Below, one piece after another: positions 29,244 through 38,025 of a stretch of 38,168 bases of DNA. This stretch comes from Lonsdalea britannica (GTDB lineage Bacteria; Pseudomonadota; Gammaproteobacteria; Enterobacterales; Enterobacteriaceae): the NCBI RefSeq assembly GCF_002111595.1, contig NZ_LUTN01000025.1, forward strand, positions 1 to 38,168. The letters are read 5' to 3'. The notes beneath the pieces were generated by a model. The model worked only from the letters and a program-made list of their open reading frames with translations, did no database searches and was not told the DNA's origin. The translations under genes and the position numbers were made by a program. Position 1 is the first letter of the stretch. Each line of letters begins with the position of its first letter.

Positions 29244-30315
29244 TGCGTCAATTAACAACATCGAAATCGCTTCGGACGGCTAGAAGAGCTGGGTGGCTGA
29301 AACGGCTTTCTATCATGTTGCCCTTACTGGCTTTTCCCCTTATCGGTGAATGCGGCAGCGATCTGACGCTGACTTTCAGCGGGGCAATCAGCTATACCGG
29401 CCCGGCGGATGACGTGTCCGTCGGTCAGCAGATCGGCCCGGCTTGGTCGGCGAGCAACAAAAACGTCTATATGTGTAACAACTCAAGCAAGGCCACGGCC
29501 AAAGCTTATGTCTCCGCCGTACGTCCCAACACGGGATTAACGACGACTATCAACGGCGTGAATTACATTATTTACGACTCGGGCACGCCGGGCATCGGCT
29601 TGGTGGTGGGCGTGAAGGATTCGAACGCCACGAACTATTCCGCGCTGACGACGACGCAAAACCAGTGGTATCCGGCCCCGGGGACCAACACCGTGCCGTA
29701 TAACGGCATCGGCGGCTACGGTAAGGTCACGTTGGTCAAAACCACCGGTCACTTACAGACCGGGACGACAACGTTGGCTGCGCAGAATATTGCGATCGTG
29801 CAATGTTATGGCTCCGACGGCTCCGCTACCGACTCCGCATACATCAAAATCGCCCAGACCCAGATTACCGTTGCCGCGACCGGTTGTACCGTGCAGTCCG
29901 GCGCGAATCGCGTGATTGACATGGGGAATGTCTCTACCGGCAACCTGCCCTCCGTGGGCAGCCAGTCGGCGGCGAAATCGACGTCTATCGGGTTGTCCTG
30001 CGATACGGGCATCCACGTGGCGGCGACGATCTCCGACCAGAGCAATACCGCGAATACCAGCAACATCATCGGGCTTACCAGCGGCTCAACGGCTAAAGGC
30101 ATCGGCATTCAGGCGTATTATAACGGCAGCTCCACGCCGGTGAGTCTGGGGCCGGACGACTCCAGTAAGGGGAACACCAACCAGTTCACCATCGCCGATA
30201 TTTCCACTCAGGGCAGTCTGTGACGGTTCCGCTCATGTTCAGATATGTGCGAACCGGCGATATGACCGCGGGAACGGCCAACGGTCTGGTCGGTGTGACG
30301 TTCTCCTATCAGTGA
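29243..30315 (+). pseudogene. First two-domain fimbrial tip adhesin, frameshifted near the 3' end
   Basis: A FimH-like organisation: signal peptide (to about residue 37), an N-terminal receptor-binding-type domain, and a C-terminal pilin domain beginning near GCTVQSGANRVIDMGNVSTG. The start is the ATG at 29243, overlapping the usher stop. The printed frame ends at TGA 30221-30223 just before the last pilin strand. One extra G in cagggcagt (near 30211-30215) would give TQGQSVTVPLMFRYVRTGD and continue to GVTFSYQ, stopping at 30313-30315. That is seven bases before the next start, a natural operon spacing. Loss of the last strand would prevent correct folding. The receptor is unknown. Confidence 0.85.
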
Positions 30316-30322
30316 GGCCATT

Positions 30323-30853
30323 ATGACAATTTATCGAGTAATTCTGGGGAGCGTGGCGCTCAGTATCATGGCCGGTTCGCCGGTTGCCTCCGCCTATGAC
30401 TCGTATATCCAGATCAATGGCAATCTGACGTCGAACACCTGTTCGGTCAGTACTGCTTCGCAGGACAAAACGGTCAATCTTGGCTCGGTGGCGACGAAAC
30501 AGTTCTTTGAAGGAGGCTCCCGAGCGCTGACGCCAGTGCGTTTCACCCTCGATCTGGAGAACTGCGGCGCGTCCGCCAGCGCCGTCTCCACCACCTTCAC
30601 CGGTACGGCGAATAAAGATGATGCGACGCTGCTGGCGCTGAACAGCAGCAGCACCGCAGCCAACGTCGGGATTGCGATTTTGGATAAAAATCGCAACCGC
30701 ATCTCGCTTGGCAACGCCAGTGAGCAGTATGCGCTGACCGCCAATGCCAGCAGCGTGCAACTGGTGTTTTACGGCCAGTACGTGGCGACGCAGAGTAGCG
30801 TGACTGCGGGTACGGCCAATGGCGACGCGACTTTCACACTGACCTATCAGTAA
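30323..30853 (+). CDS. Minor fimbrial subunit, module 1
   Basis: A 176-aa type 1 pilin-family protein with signal peptide (cleavage after about PVASA), the two pilin cysteines (NTCSVS and LENCGAS) and a C-terminal zipper ending GDATFTLTYQ. It is about two-thirds identical by eye to the second minor subunit at 32147-32698, sharing LGNASEQY and GQYVATQSSVTAGTANGD-type blocks. A gagg ribosome site lies six bases before the ATG. It likely sits near the tip or acts as an adaptor or length control. Confidence 0.88.
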   Translation: MTIYRVILGSVALSIMAGSPVASAYDSYIQINGNLTSNTCSVSTASQDKTVNLGSVATKQFFEGGSRALTPVRFTLDLENCGASASAVSTTFTGTANKDDATLLALNSSSTAANVGIAILDKNRNRISLGNASEQYALTANASSVQLVFYGQYVATQSSVTAGTANGDATFTLTYQ

Positions 30854-31086
30854 CCGCGTCTGAAAACGCATAGGGAAAAGACCGCGCCCATGATGTACGA
30901 ACGGCGGGAGCATCGTTGTCTTTAGCCATAACGACATGCGCCGGCGCGGCGACTTCATGCTCAGAGCTCCCATAGGGCTGGGCATTGACGGGACGGGAAT
31001 CGCCGTCCTGCTTTCTTGCCGGGAACGGCAATCACGTGATGCATCTCCCGCAGACTGAAAGATAACGACGATAAGGACGAATAGTG

Positions 31087-32130
31087 ATGAACCTGACGGT
31101 GGCGACACTCATCGAACGCGTAAAAAAACAGCTTGGATGGCTATGTTTGGCGGCGGGCGTTTTTTTTTCCCCGACAACCTTTGCCACGTTGTGTAATACG
31201 GCAACTGGCTCGCCAGTGAATTATGACTTTAATTTCAATTTTTCCTCGCAGCAAAACTATGTCGGTTACACCACTGGCTGGAATCAGAAGTCGGACAGCG
31301 GCTCCTATGTGATCAGCGGGGGGTGCAATAACAAAGACACCGTTTACTACACCGCTCAGGCCGGTTCGGCGCTGAGTTACTCTTTCTCGGACGGCTCCGC
31401 CAACTGGTACGACATCACCGGCAATGATTATTTGCAGGTTGCCTCGCAGATGTATGTCTACAACGCTTCCGGCGGTAGTACTTACCATAATGTTCCGTTT
31501 ACCGACTTATCAAATAACTGCAATGGTAAGTGCGGCGGGACGGCGACGACGGGCAGTCGTGTACAGGTCAGTTTCCGTATTAAACGCAAGTTTGTCGGCA
31601 TGACGACGTTGCCGTCTATCCCGATTTTTTACTTATACGGCAATCAGGGCGGAACGGGACAGGGCACCGGCTCTCCGCTCGTGGTCGGATACCTGAGCGG
31701 CACGGTGACGGTGCCGCAAAGCTGTGAATTGAATGCTGGACAGGTGGTCTCCATCGACTTCGGCAATATCTCCACCGGCGCGTTCAAAACCGCGGGTGCC
31801 AAGCCTGACGGCGTCAGCGCCGTGACCCGCACGATCGCGATTGCCTGCAATGGCATTGAGGCCCAGTCCAATTTGTCGCTGCGCGTGCAGGCCGATACGG
31901 TGTCGGGCAAAGCGATTGTCTCGAATAACAGCGACGTCGGTTTTGTCGTGACCAATAGCAGCGACAGTGCGCTGACGCCTAACGATATCTCCAGCGTACT
32001 GCCTTTCACGCTGGACGGTAATCAAAGCGCCAACGTCACGGTGAAAGCTTATCCGGTCAGTGTGACCGGCAATACGCCGCAGGCGGGCGTCGTCACCGCG
32101 TTGGCCTACCTGCGCGTCGATTTCGATTAA
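31087..32130 (+). CDS. Second two-domain fimbrial tip adhesin
   Basis: A 347-aa protein with a long basic N-region and signal peptide ending TTFA, and an N-terminal lectin-like domain with several cysteines (CNTATG, GGCNNKD, NNCNGKCGG). The C-terminal pilin domain runs from about VPQSCELNAGQVVSIDFGNI to ALAYLRVDFD. I start at the ATG at 31087, nine bases after aagga; the GTG at 31084 is too close. Little sequence resemblance to the first adhesin is apparent outside the pilin domain, so the two probably bind different ligands. The 230 bases before it (30854-31083) contain no gene I can support. Confidence 0.88.
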   Translation: MNLTVATLIERVKKQLGWLCLAAGVFFSPTTFATLCNTATGSPVNYDFNFNFSSQQNYVGYTTGWNQKSDSGSYVISGGCNNKDTVYYTAQAGSALSYSFSDGSANWYDITGNDYLQVASQMYVYNASGGSTYHNVPFTDLSNNCNGKCGGTATTGSRVQVSFRIKRKFVGMTTLPSIPIFYLYGNQGGTGQGTGSPLVVGYLSGTVTVPQSCELNAGQVVSIDFGNISTGAFKTAGAKPDGVSAVTRTIAIACNGIEAQSNLSLRVQADTVSGKAIVSNNSDVGFVVTNSSDSALTPNDISSVLPFTLDGNQSANVTVKAYPVSVTGNTPQAGVVTALAYLRVDFD

Positions 32131-32146
32131 GGGAGGGATAATATTC

Positions 32147-32698
32147 ATGTCGCCGAATAATTTTTGCCGTCTCGCCACCGCCGCTTTCATCGCGCAGGCC
32201 GTTGGGCTGTGGGGATGTTTACCGTCCGCTCGCGCGGATCTGGGATCGACCAACCTCCAGTTCAGCGCGACGCTGCTGTCCAACAGCTGTGCGGTCAGCG
32301 TGGGGTCGCAAGAGCAAACCGTGAATATGGGCACGCTGGCGACCAAGCAGTTCGCCGTCAATAAGACAGGCGCGGCCCCGGTGCGATTCGTAGTGAACTT
32401 GGAAAGCTGCGGTTCGGCGGCGTCTTCGGTCACCGCCACCTTCTCCGGCACGGCGGATACGAACGATTCGACGCTGCTGGCGCTCAACTCGGGGAGCACC
32501 GCGACGCACGTGGGGATCGCCATTCTGGATAAGGATCGTCAACGCATCCCGCTTGGCAACGCCAGCGAGCAATATCCGCTCACTGCCGGCGCCAGCAATG
32601 CGCAACTGGTGTTCTATGGTCAATATATCGCGACGCAAAGCAGCGTCACCGCAGGCACCGCCAACGGCGATGTAACCTTTACCTTGAATTATCTGTAA
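32147..32698 (+). CDS. Minor fimbrial subunit, module 2
   Basis: A 183-aa pilin-family protein, paralogue of the one at 30323-30853. It has a signal peptide (to about PSARA), the two cysteines (NSCAVS and LESCGSA) and the ending GDVTFTLNYL. A gggaggg ribosome site precedes the ATG, 16 bases after the adhesin stop. It is the last gene of the cluster, followed by a large hairpin. Confidence 0.88.
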   Translation: MSPNNFCRLATAAFIAQAVGLWGCLPSARADLGSTNLQFSATLLSNSCAVSVGSQEQTVNMGTLATKQFAVNKTGAAPVRFVVNLESCGSAASSVTATFSGTADTNDSTLLALNSGSTATHVGIAILDKDRQRIPLGNASEQYPLTAGASNAQLVFYGQYIATQSSVTAGTANGDVTFTLNYL

Positions 32699-32706
32699 GC
32701 GCGCGC

Positions 32707-32735
32707 GACCGACTGCGGCGTCGCCGCCGTCGGTC
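32707..32735 (+). terminator. Large GC-rich hairpin at the end of the fimbrial cluster
   Basis: gaccgactgcggcg-t-cgccgccgtcggtc is a near-perfect inverted repeat (one mismatch) starting eight bases after the last pilin stop. No T tract follows, so it may stabilise the message 3' end rather than terminate by the intrinsic route. Confidence 0.5.
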
Positions 32736-32826
32736 CGACCGTGACCGCTCTGCGTTCCCGCTTTTCTCTTCCCGCCCGTGTCCTGTCTCCGCCTGCCTGC
32801 CGGGGGCGTACGTGACGCCGAAGCGG

Positions 32827-33069
32827 CTCTGGTCTCCCCGGCGTTAATGGCATAAGGTTTAAGACGTTTGCCGCTCTCAGAACGCGCAAGCGCTCTCATG
32901 CTTGTTGTCTTCTGGCCATCTTTCGATGGCGTGCGCCTTCTCACATGAACGAGGCGGCTTGTGACGCATGGCGTGCGATAGCCCCCGGACAACGATGCGT
33001 CCCCTCTACTCGATAAGGAATCTGATGATGACCTCTCTGCTGTTCATTCTTCGTATTATTCTGAGGTAA
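32827..33069 (+). repeat. Degenerate, deleted copy of the 36561-37114 region
   Basis: Two blocks match the DNA around the NTF2-like and ghrA-like genes: 32827-32869 resembles 36561-36603 (34 of 43 bases) and 33002-33042 resembles 37074-37114 (33 of 41, including taaggaatct and the start atgacctct). In this copy the intervening gene is missing: the spacing is about 130 bases rather than 470. The reading frame from ATG 33028 (MTSLLFILRIILR) stops after 13 codons. The same order and strand in both places indicate a duplication or an insertion scar, not chance. Confidence 0.6.
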
Positions 33070-33172
33070 TTATCATTTAGTGCGATTGTCGTGATTTTTT
33101 GTCAACTTGTTGAAAGTGAAAACGGCTTAGATGCCAGTCAGCGCTTTAGTATCAAAATTAGAGATGTCGAAT

Positions 33173-33763
33173 ATGGAAATTTATAACTACATTGCTTTCT
33201 TCATTTTTTCTTTCGTCGCCAGTATTACTCCAGGACCGGCTAATATCGCGATATTCAGCCAGTCATCAAAAAGCGATTGGAAGAAAACGATTCCTTTTTC
33301 CCTCGGTATTACGACGGGTTTTGGTGTGGTTCTTTACGCCAGTGCATATATTTATTTATCGGGAGCTCAGGAAGATGAAAGAATTATGTATCTTCTGAAA
33401 ATATTAGGCTCGATTTATTTGTTGTGGATAAGCTATCAGATTATTCGATCCAGTCCTGACTTGCCCTCAGAAGCAAATAAACCGACGCTCTCTTTCGCCA
33501 GTGGATTACTTATTCATCCATTGAGCTATAAGGCTTGGTTGTTCGCTATTCTTTCCTATAGTTCTTTTGTCGCAGGCGCATACCGACAACACATCGTCGT
33601 TTATGCTGTCCTTTTTTTCATCTCTTCCATCATCTCATTGATACCCTGGATGGCGCTGGGGCATATCGCAGGGCATTATTTAAGTTCTAGAAAAATAGAG
33701 TTGATCAATAAGATATCTGGTTGGACGTTAATCATTCTGGTGATCTATGTATGGGTCATCTAG
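33173..33763 (+). CDS. LysE/RhtB-family exporter
   Basis: A 196-aa inner-membrane protein with about six hydrophobic helices. It has the family hallmark ASITPGPANIAIFSQS near residues 17-32, which corresponds to the LysE/RhtB ITPGP motif. Relatives export amino acids such as homoserine, threonine, leucine or lysine; this substrate cannot be assigned. I start at ATG 33173, giving a typical short N-terminus; in-frame ATGs at 33131 and 33164 are possible. Its AT-rich composition differs from the fimbrial genes, suggesting separate acquisition. Confidence 0.8.
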   Translation: MEIYNYIAFFIFSFVASITPGPANIAIFSQSSKSDWKKTIPFSLGITTGFGVVLYASAYIYLSGAQEDERIMYLLKILGSIYLLWISYQIIRSSPDLPSEANKPTLSFASGLLIHPLSYKAWLFAILSYSSFVAGAYRQHIVVYAVLFFISSIISLIPWMALGHIAGHYLSSRKIELINKISGWTLIILVIYVWVI

Positions 33764-33876
33764 CTGATCCAAAGTGTGTTGGTTTGCGTATTCCTGGGCA
33801 ATGATGGCTATCATGGCCTCATTGGGAGGTGCGCTATCTGTCCGGTCAGAGGCCCCAAACTATGACCCGCTTGCCG

Positions 33877-34156
33877 TTATTCGTGATGCTGTGAGGTCGA
33901 CCCCGGCGATTCAACCCAGACCCGTTGGGTGACTCCGGAGCGCAGACGCTTTTTCATGTCAGCGAGATCGGTAGGATCATAAACTTCGCAGATAACGCCG
34001 AATTGAGACAGGACGTTCTGAGCCAATTCTTTGACCGGCGGAGTAGACGATGGTCGAGGCGCGATAAACCGGAACGGAAAAACCCGCGAAACCGTCCACC
34101 ACGGTGTCGGGATGAGAGACGCACCGCGTCTCATCTGAAGGGATCGTGTTCGACAT
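33877..34156 (-). pseudogene. metC-like (Cys/Met-metabolism PLP enzyme) remnant, internally deleted
   Basis: From an ATG at 34156 with a gggaga site, the minus strand reads MSNTIPSDETRCVSHPDTVV and then GFSVPVYRASTIVYS, the N-terminus of a cystathionine beta-lyase-type enzyme. Directly afterwards, in another frame, comes LAQNVLSQFGVICEVYDPTD and then VTQRVWVESPGS, which belongs roughly 100 residues further on in that family, after which a stop follows. The PLP-lysine region is absent altogether. This is a decayed gene left after an internal deletion with frame change plus 3' truncation. Confidence 0.75.
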
Positions 34157-34650
34157 ATTTTTCTCCCTGCGCCGTAAATTGGCGTTGTACGAAATAACGT
34201 CTGCATGGAATGAGGCCGCTTTGAAGAACTATCCGCATCAATGAATATTGAATTAACCTAATCAGACCGTTGTTATTCGGCGTGGGCATGCGTTTTACCA
34301 CTCTTTTATCTAAAGCCATACAACGCCATTGAAAATCCCTGGCATTAATCATTGAGTGGGAGATATTGCGCAAGAGAAATTATTGCCACGGTGAATTAAA
34401 TTTTCCCATTCTTTTATTTGTCTCATGTTGGCAATAAAAATGATCTGATTTTTTAATTGGTCATTAGAACCTTTAAATATGATGCGGGTCTATTTTTCTA
34501 TCGCAACGCTGTTGTAGGCCTTATTTTTGCTTGTGAAGCTGCTCACACAATAAAAGATTCGTAGTCGTTTGCTGTGCCGGAAGATGCCATCTTTTAATCA
34601 TAAATATTTCTTACACAACTAAAACACAATCACTGATAGGGAAGGGAACG
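34157..34650. other. AT-rich upstream region of the isomerase gene
   Basis: About 490 bases with no supported gene. A short minus-strand open frame (34131-34373) overlaps the metC-like remnant in the wrong phase and looks spurious. The promoter for the downstream isomerase must lie here; AT-rich stretches occur at 34380-34480 and 34590-34640, but no clear -35/-10 pair or operator stands out. Confidence 0.4.
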
Positions 34651-36393
34651 ATGTCGAATTTACCTATGTGTATGCTGGCCGCAACGGTGTCATCCGTAGT
34701 GCTTTCTCAGCCCGTTGATGCCGCCGAAGAGAAGAAAAATCGTGAATGGTGGAAAGAGGTTGTCGTTTATCAAATATATCCCCGTTCATTTAATGACAGC
34801 AACGGAGACGGTATTGGCGATCTCAACGGTATTACCGAGAAATTGGATTATTTAAAAAACCTCGGCGTTGATGTGATTTGGCTCAGTCCGCATTTTGATT
34901 CCCCGAATGCGGATAATGGTTACGATATTAGAGATTATAAAAAGGTCATGAAAGAGTTCGGTACGATGAACGATTTCGACCACATGCTGAGTGAAATTAA
35001 ACGCCGCAATATGCGTTTAATTATCGATTTAGTGGTGAACCATACCAGTGATGAACATCAGTGGTTCCAAGAGAGTCGCAAGTCGAAGGATAATCCGTAC
35101 CGCGACTATTATATTTGGCGAGATGGACGCGATGGTAAAGTGCCGAATAATTATCCCTCTTTCTTCGGTGGTTCGGCCTGGAAAAAAGACGATCAAACGG
35201 GCCAATATTATCTGCACTATTTTGCCGAGAAACAGCCTGACCTGAACTGGGAAAATAAAAAGGTTCACCAAGAGGTCTATGACGTTATGCGCTTCTGGCT
35301 GGATAAGGGTGTTGCCGGTTTTCGCATGGACGTGATCCCTTTTATTTCCAAGCAGCCAGGTCTGCCTGATTTAAGCCCGCAGCAGCTGGCCCAGCCGCAA
35401 AATGTTTTCGCCACCGGACCGCGTGTCCATGAATATCTACATGAGATGAATCGAGAAGTTCTGGCGCCTTATAACGCCATGAGCGTGGGCGAGGCCTACG
35501 GGGTCACGTTTGAGGATACGCCTAAGTTCGTCGACACGGATCGCCAGGAATTAAATATGCTGTTCCACTTTGACGTTGTACGCCTCGACCGTGATGGCTG
35601 GCGTAAGACGGACTGGACCTTGCCGCAACTCAAAACCGCGTTCGATAAAATTGACCGCTCCGGGGCAGCAGGCTGGAACACCAGCTTCCTAAGTAATCAT
35701 GACCTTCCGCGCGCGGTGTCCCATTTTGGGGATGACAGCGATGCATGGCGGGAGGTGTCCGCCAAAGCGTTGGCAACGCTCATGATGACCCAACGAGCAA
35801 CGCCATTCCTATATCAGGGGGAAGAGCTGGGCATGACCAATTATCCTTTCACCCGCGAGACGGATTTCGAAGATGTAGAAATCCGGGGATTGTGGAAGGC
35901 GTTGGTGGAAGGCGGAAAAGTGTCGTCGAAAGAGTTTTTGGATAATGTGCGTCAGACCTCACGTGATAACGGCAGAACGCCGATGCAGTGGAGTTCTGCG
36001 CCTCAGGGCGGGTTTACGACCGGTAAGCCTTGGCTAGCGGTGAATCCCAACTATACGAAAATTAATGCGGCGACTCAGGTCGACGACAATCATTCGGTCT
36101 ACGGTTATCATCGCCAACTGATTGCGCTGCGGCGTCACACTCCCGCGCTGGTCCATGGAGAGTATCGTGATCTGGCGCCGGAGCATCCGAACCTGTTCGT
36201 TTACACCCGCACTTTAAAAGATGAACAGTATCTCATCGCCATCAACTTCTCGCGGGAGACGCAGAACTGGTCGTTGCCGGCAGGCAAAAAAATTGTTCAA
36301 CCCGTCATCAGCAACCGTCCGGAAGAGGCCGCCTCGGCGGGCTCCGATCATCTGACATTACAGGCTTGGCAAGCGGCTATCTTCAAACTGTAA
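34651..36393 (+). CDS. palI: Secreted GH13 sucrose isomerase (isomaltulose synthase type)
   Basis: A 580-aa GH13 enzyme expected to convert sucrose to isomaltulose and some trehalulose in the periplasm. The (beta/alpha)8 barrel has NGYDIRDY (89-96), NHTSDEH (130-136) and the catalytic set Asp227 (GFRMDVIP), Glu281 (VGEAYG) and Asp351 (NHDLPR). RLDRD at 311-315, following FHFDVV, is the product-specificity motif of isomaltulose synthases such as the Klebsiella and Erwinia PalI enzymes; ordinary oligo-1,6-glucosidases and trehalose synthases lack it. The N-terminus looks like a weak signal peptide, hydrophobic to PVDA but without basic residues before it. A ggaaggga ribosome site is present. 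No pal transport or hydrolysis genes are adjacent. Alternative: a sucrose-active alpha-glucosidase. Confidence 0.88.
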   Translation: MSNLPMCMLAATVSSVVLSQPVDAAEEKKNREWWKEVVVYQIYPRSFNDSNGDGIGDLNGITEKLDYLKNLGVDVIWLSPHFDSPNADNGYDIRDYKKVMKEFGTMNDFDHMLSEIKRRNMRLIIDLVVNHTSDEHQWFQESRKSKDNPYRDYYIWRDGRDGKVPNNYPSFFGGSAWKKDDQTGQYYLHYFAEKQPDLNWENKKVHQEVYDVMRFWLDKGVAGFRMDVIPFISKQPGLPDLSPQQLAQPQNVFATGPRVHEYLHEMNREVLAPYNAMSVGEAYGVTFEDTPKFVDTDRQELNMLFHFDVVRLDRDGWRKTDWTLPQLKTAFDKIDRSGAAGWNTSFLSNHDLPRAVSHFGDDSDAWREVSAKALATLMMTQRATPFLYQGEELGMTNYPFTRETDFEDVEIRGLWKALVEGGKVSSKEFLDNVRQTSRDNGRTPMQWSSAPQGGFTTGKPWLAVNPNYTKINAATQVDDNHSVYGYHRQLIALRRHTPALVHGEYRDLAPEHPNLFVYTRTLKDEQYLIAINFSRETQNWSLPAGKKIVQPVISNRPEEAASAGSDHLTLQAWQAAIFKL

Positions 36394-36404
36394 GCTATGC
36401 ACTA

Positions 36405-36439
36405 AACCGTCACGTCCAGCGTTTTTCGGCGTGACGGTT
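36405..36439 (+). terminator. Hairpin after the sucrose isomerase gene
   Basis: aaccgtcacg...cgtgacggtt is a 10-bp perfect stem with a 15-base loop containing ttttt, 11 bases past the stop. The T run is inside the loop and none follows, so intrinsic termination is uncertain. The rest of the gap up to 36678 holds the intact copy of the repeat block (36561-36603) and no other gene. Confidence 0.5.
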
Positions 36440-36678
36440 CCCATCGTATTGCTCCCTTCATCCGTCAGCACCGATTCGTTAACACCTGCGTGTTGGCTAA
36501 TTTTCAGGTCTTTCCCACGTCAAAAAAGCGCGATGAACTGACGTATCGATGACAAGGATACGCTGGTTTCCCCGGCTTTTATGACATAAGGTCTGAGGTG
36601 TTTTTCACCACAAATGCGGGTGTGTATGTTGATGTTCGCACTCCTAGTGGCGTTGTTCGTTCTTATGCGGAGGGGGAG

Positions 36679-37059
36679 ATGCAGGAAGCTATCATCGCGC
36701 GCGTTCGACGGTGGGAAATACTTTTGCGACAGGCGATGTTAGATTCGGACGTCGCGGCGTTGGAAACGCTGCTGGATAAGGAACTGCTATTCGTCACTCA
36801 TGTGGGAAAGATGCTGGGACGAAGCGACGATCTCGGCGCGCATCGGTCAGGGCTTATCGAGCTCCATGATCTGCAGACAACGGATGAGCGAATTCTGATT
36901 AAAGACAACGTCGTCATTGTTTCCGTGAAAACCCGTATTTCCGGGCGCTTTAATGGTCAGCCTAGTGACGGCGTATTTCGCTTTACGCGGACATGGTTAC
37001 TCTCGCCGGACTTGATGAGCGGGCGTGTGATTGCCGCCACCTCTGTGCTATTGCCCTAA
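36679..37059 (+). CDS. NTF2-like / DUF4440-type protein
   Basis: A 126-aa protein resembling the SnoaL-like/DUF4440 nuclear-transport-factor-2 fold: an N-terminal helix (WEILLRQAMLDSDVAALETL), then LLDKELLFVTHVGKMLGRSD, and a beta-rich second half ending FTRTWLLSPD...GRVIAATSVLLP. Proteins of this fold bind small hydrophobic ligands or act as isomerase-like enzymes; no specific reaction can be claimed. I choose the ATG at 36679, which follows ggagg five bases upstream; a GTG at 36598 would add 27 residues without a ribosome site. The ghrA-like gene begins 40 bases downstream and is probably co-transcribed. Confidence 0.7.
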   Translation: MQEAIIARVRRWEILLRQAMLDSDVAALETLLDKELLFVTHVGKMLGRSDDLGAHRSGLIELHDLQTTDERILIKDNVVIVSVKTRISGRFNGQPSDGVFRFTRTWLLSPDLMSGRVIAATSVLLP

Positions 37060-37099
37060 TGGTAAAGACGTTTCCCTTCTCTTTATAAGGAATCTAACG

Positions 37100-38025
37100 A
37101 TGACCTCTATGCTGGTACTGGACTCACGCGCGGATGAAATCAAAGGCGCTCTGCGCGATGCGGCATCGGACATTGAATTGGTGACCTCCGATGGCTCCGT
37201 CGCTCAGGCGGCGCAGTACGACATTTGGGTGGGTGAGCCGAAGCAGGTTGTCGGCCTGTTGGCGCAGGGGGTTCATCCGCAGTGGCTGCAATCTACGTGG
37301 GCTGGTTTTAAACCTTATCTTGCGGAAGGATTGCCGCGCGACTACCGGCTGAGCCGTGCGGTGGGGGTATTCGGCCAGCCGATTGCCGAATATGTACTGG
37401 CATATCTACTTCGTCACGAGCTGCATTTGGAAGAACGACGCGAGCATCAGCGCCAGCGTCGCTGGCAGCCACGTCTACCCGGCTCTTTGGCCGGACGACA
37501 GGTACTGATCGTCGGAGCCGGAGACATCGGTAGTGAGGTGGCCGCCTTCCTACAGCCCTTCGGCGTCGAACTGTCCGGCATCGTTAATACGCCGCGGTCA
37601 TTGCCCCATTTCAACCGTGTGGCAGGGTTGGGTGACCTGGCGCGCGAGGTCGCTTGTGCCGACTACGTAATTAATCTGCTGCCAGATACAGTCCGAACAA
37701 CGGATATCTATAACGCCGAACTGTTCGCTGCGATGAAATCATCTGCGTTATTTATCAATGTGGGGCGCGGGACGGCGGTGGTGGAAGCGGATCTGCTCTC
37801 CGCCTTGCAGGAGGGGCGAATTGCGGGCGCGGTGCTGGATGTATATAGCAAGAGCCATTACCCGAATCGCATCCTTTCTGGCAGGCTCCCCGTCTGACGC
37901 TGAGCCCGCATGTGGCGGGTCCAATGGTCGCCGCGCTGTTAGCGCGACTGCTGATAGATAATCTGTCTCGCTTCCACGCGGGACAGTCCCTGCGGGGCGA
38001 AGTGGCATTTACTCAGGAGTATTAA
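37100..38025 (+). pseudogene. GhrA-like D-2-hydroxyacid dehydrogenase, frameshifted near the 3' end
   Basis: A glyoxylate/hydroxypyruvate-reductase-type NAD(P)H enzyme. The start MTSMLVLDSRADEIKGAL has an aagga site upstream. The Rossmann motif GAGDIGSEVAAFLQPFG (about residues 155-171) and the catalytic-Arg segment INVGRGTAVVE are intact. Near 37848 the frame breaks. One extra G (agcaagag to aggcaagag) would restore VLDVYRQEPLPESHPFWQAP and then LSPHVAGPM, which holds the catalytic His, ending at TAA 38023-38025. As printed the protein stops at 37897 without the catalytic Glu and His, so it would be inactive. The remainder (38026-38168) shows no gene. Confidence 0.85.

Noticed and set aside
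30834-31031. Small minus-strand open frame between the first minor pilin and the second adhesin
   Set aside because: It overlaps the pilin 3' end, has no ribosome site and no recognisable features.
32147-32992. Long minus-strand Arg-rich open frame opposite the last pilin
   Set aside because: An Arg- and Gly-rich antisense shadow of a GC-rich pilin gene.
34131-34373. 80-aa minus-strand open frame upstream of the isomerase
   Set aside because: It runs out of phase into the metC-like remnant, and its sequence looks non-coding.
36598-36678. Upstream GTG start adding 27 residues to the NTF2-like protein
   Set aside because: No ribosome site precedes it, whereas the ATG at 36679 has ggagg at good spacing.
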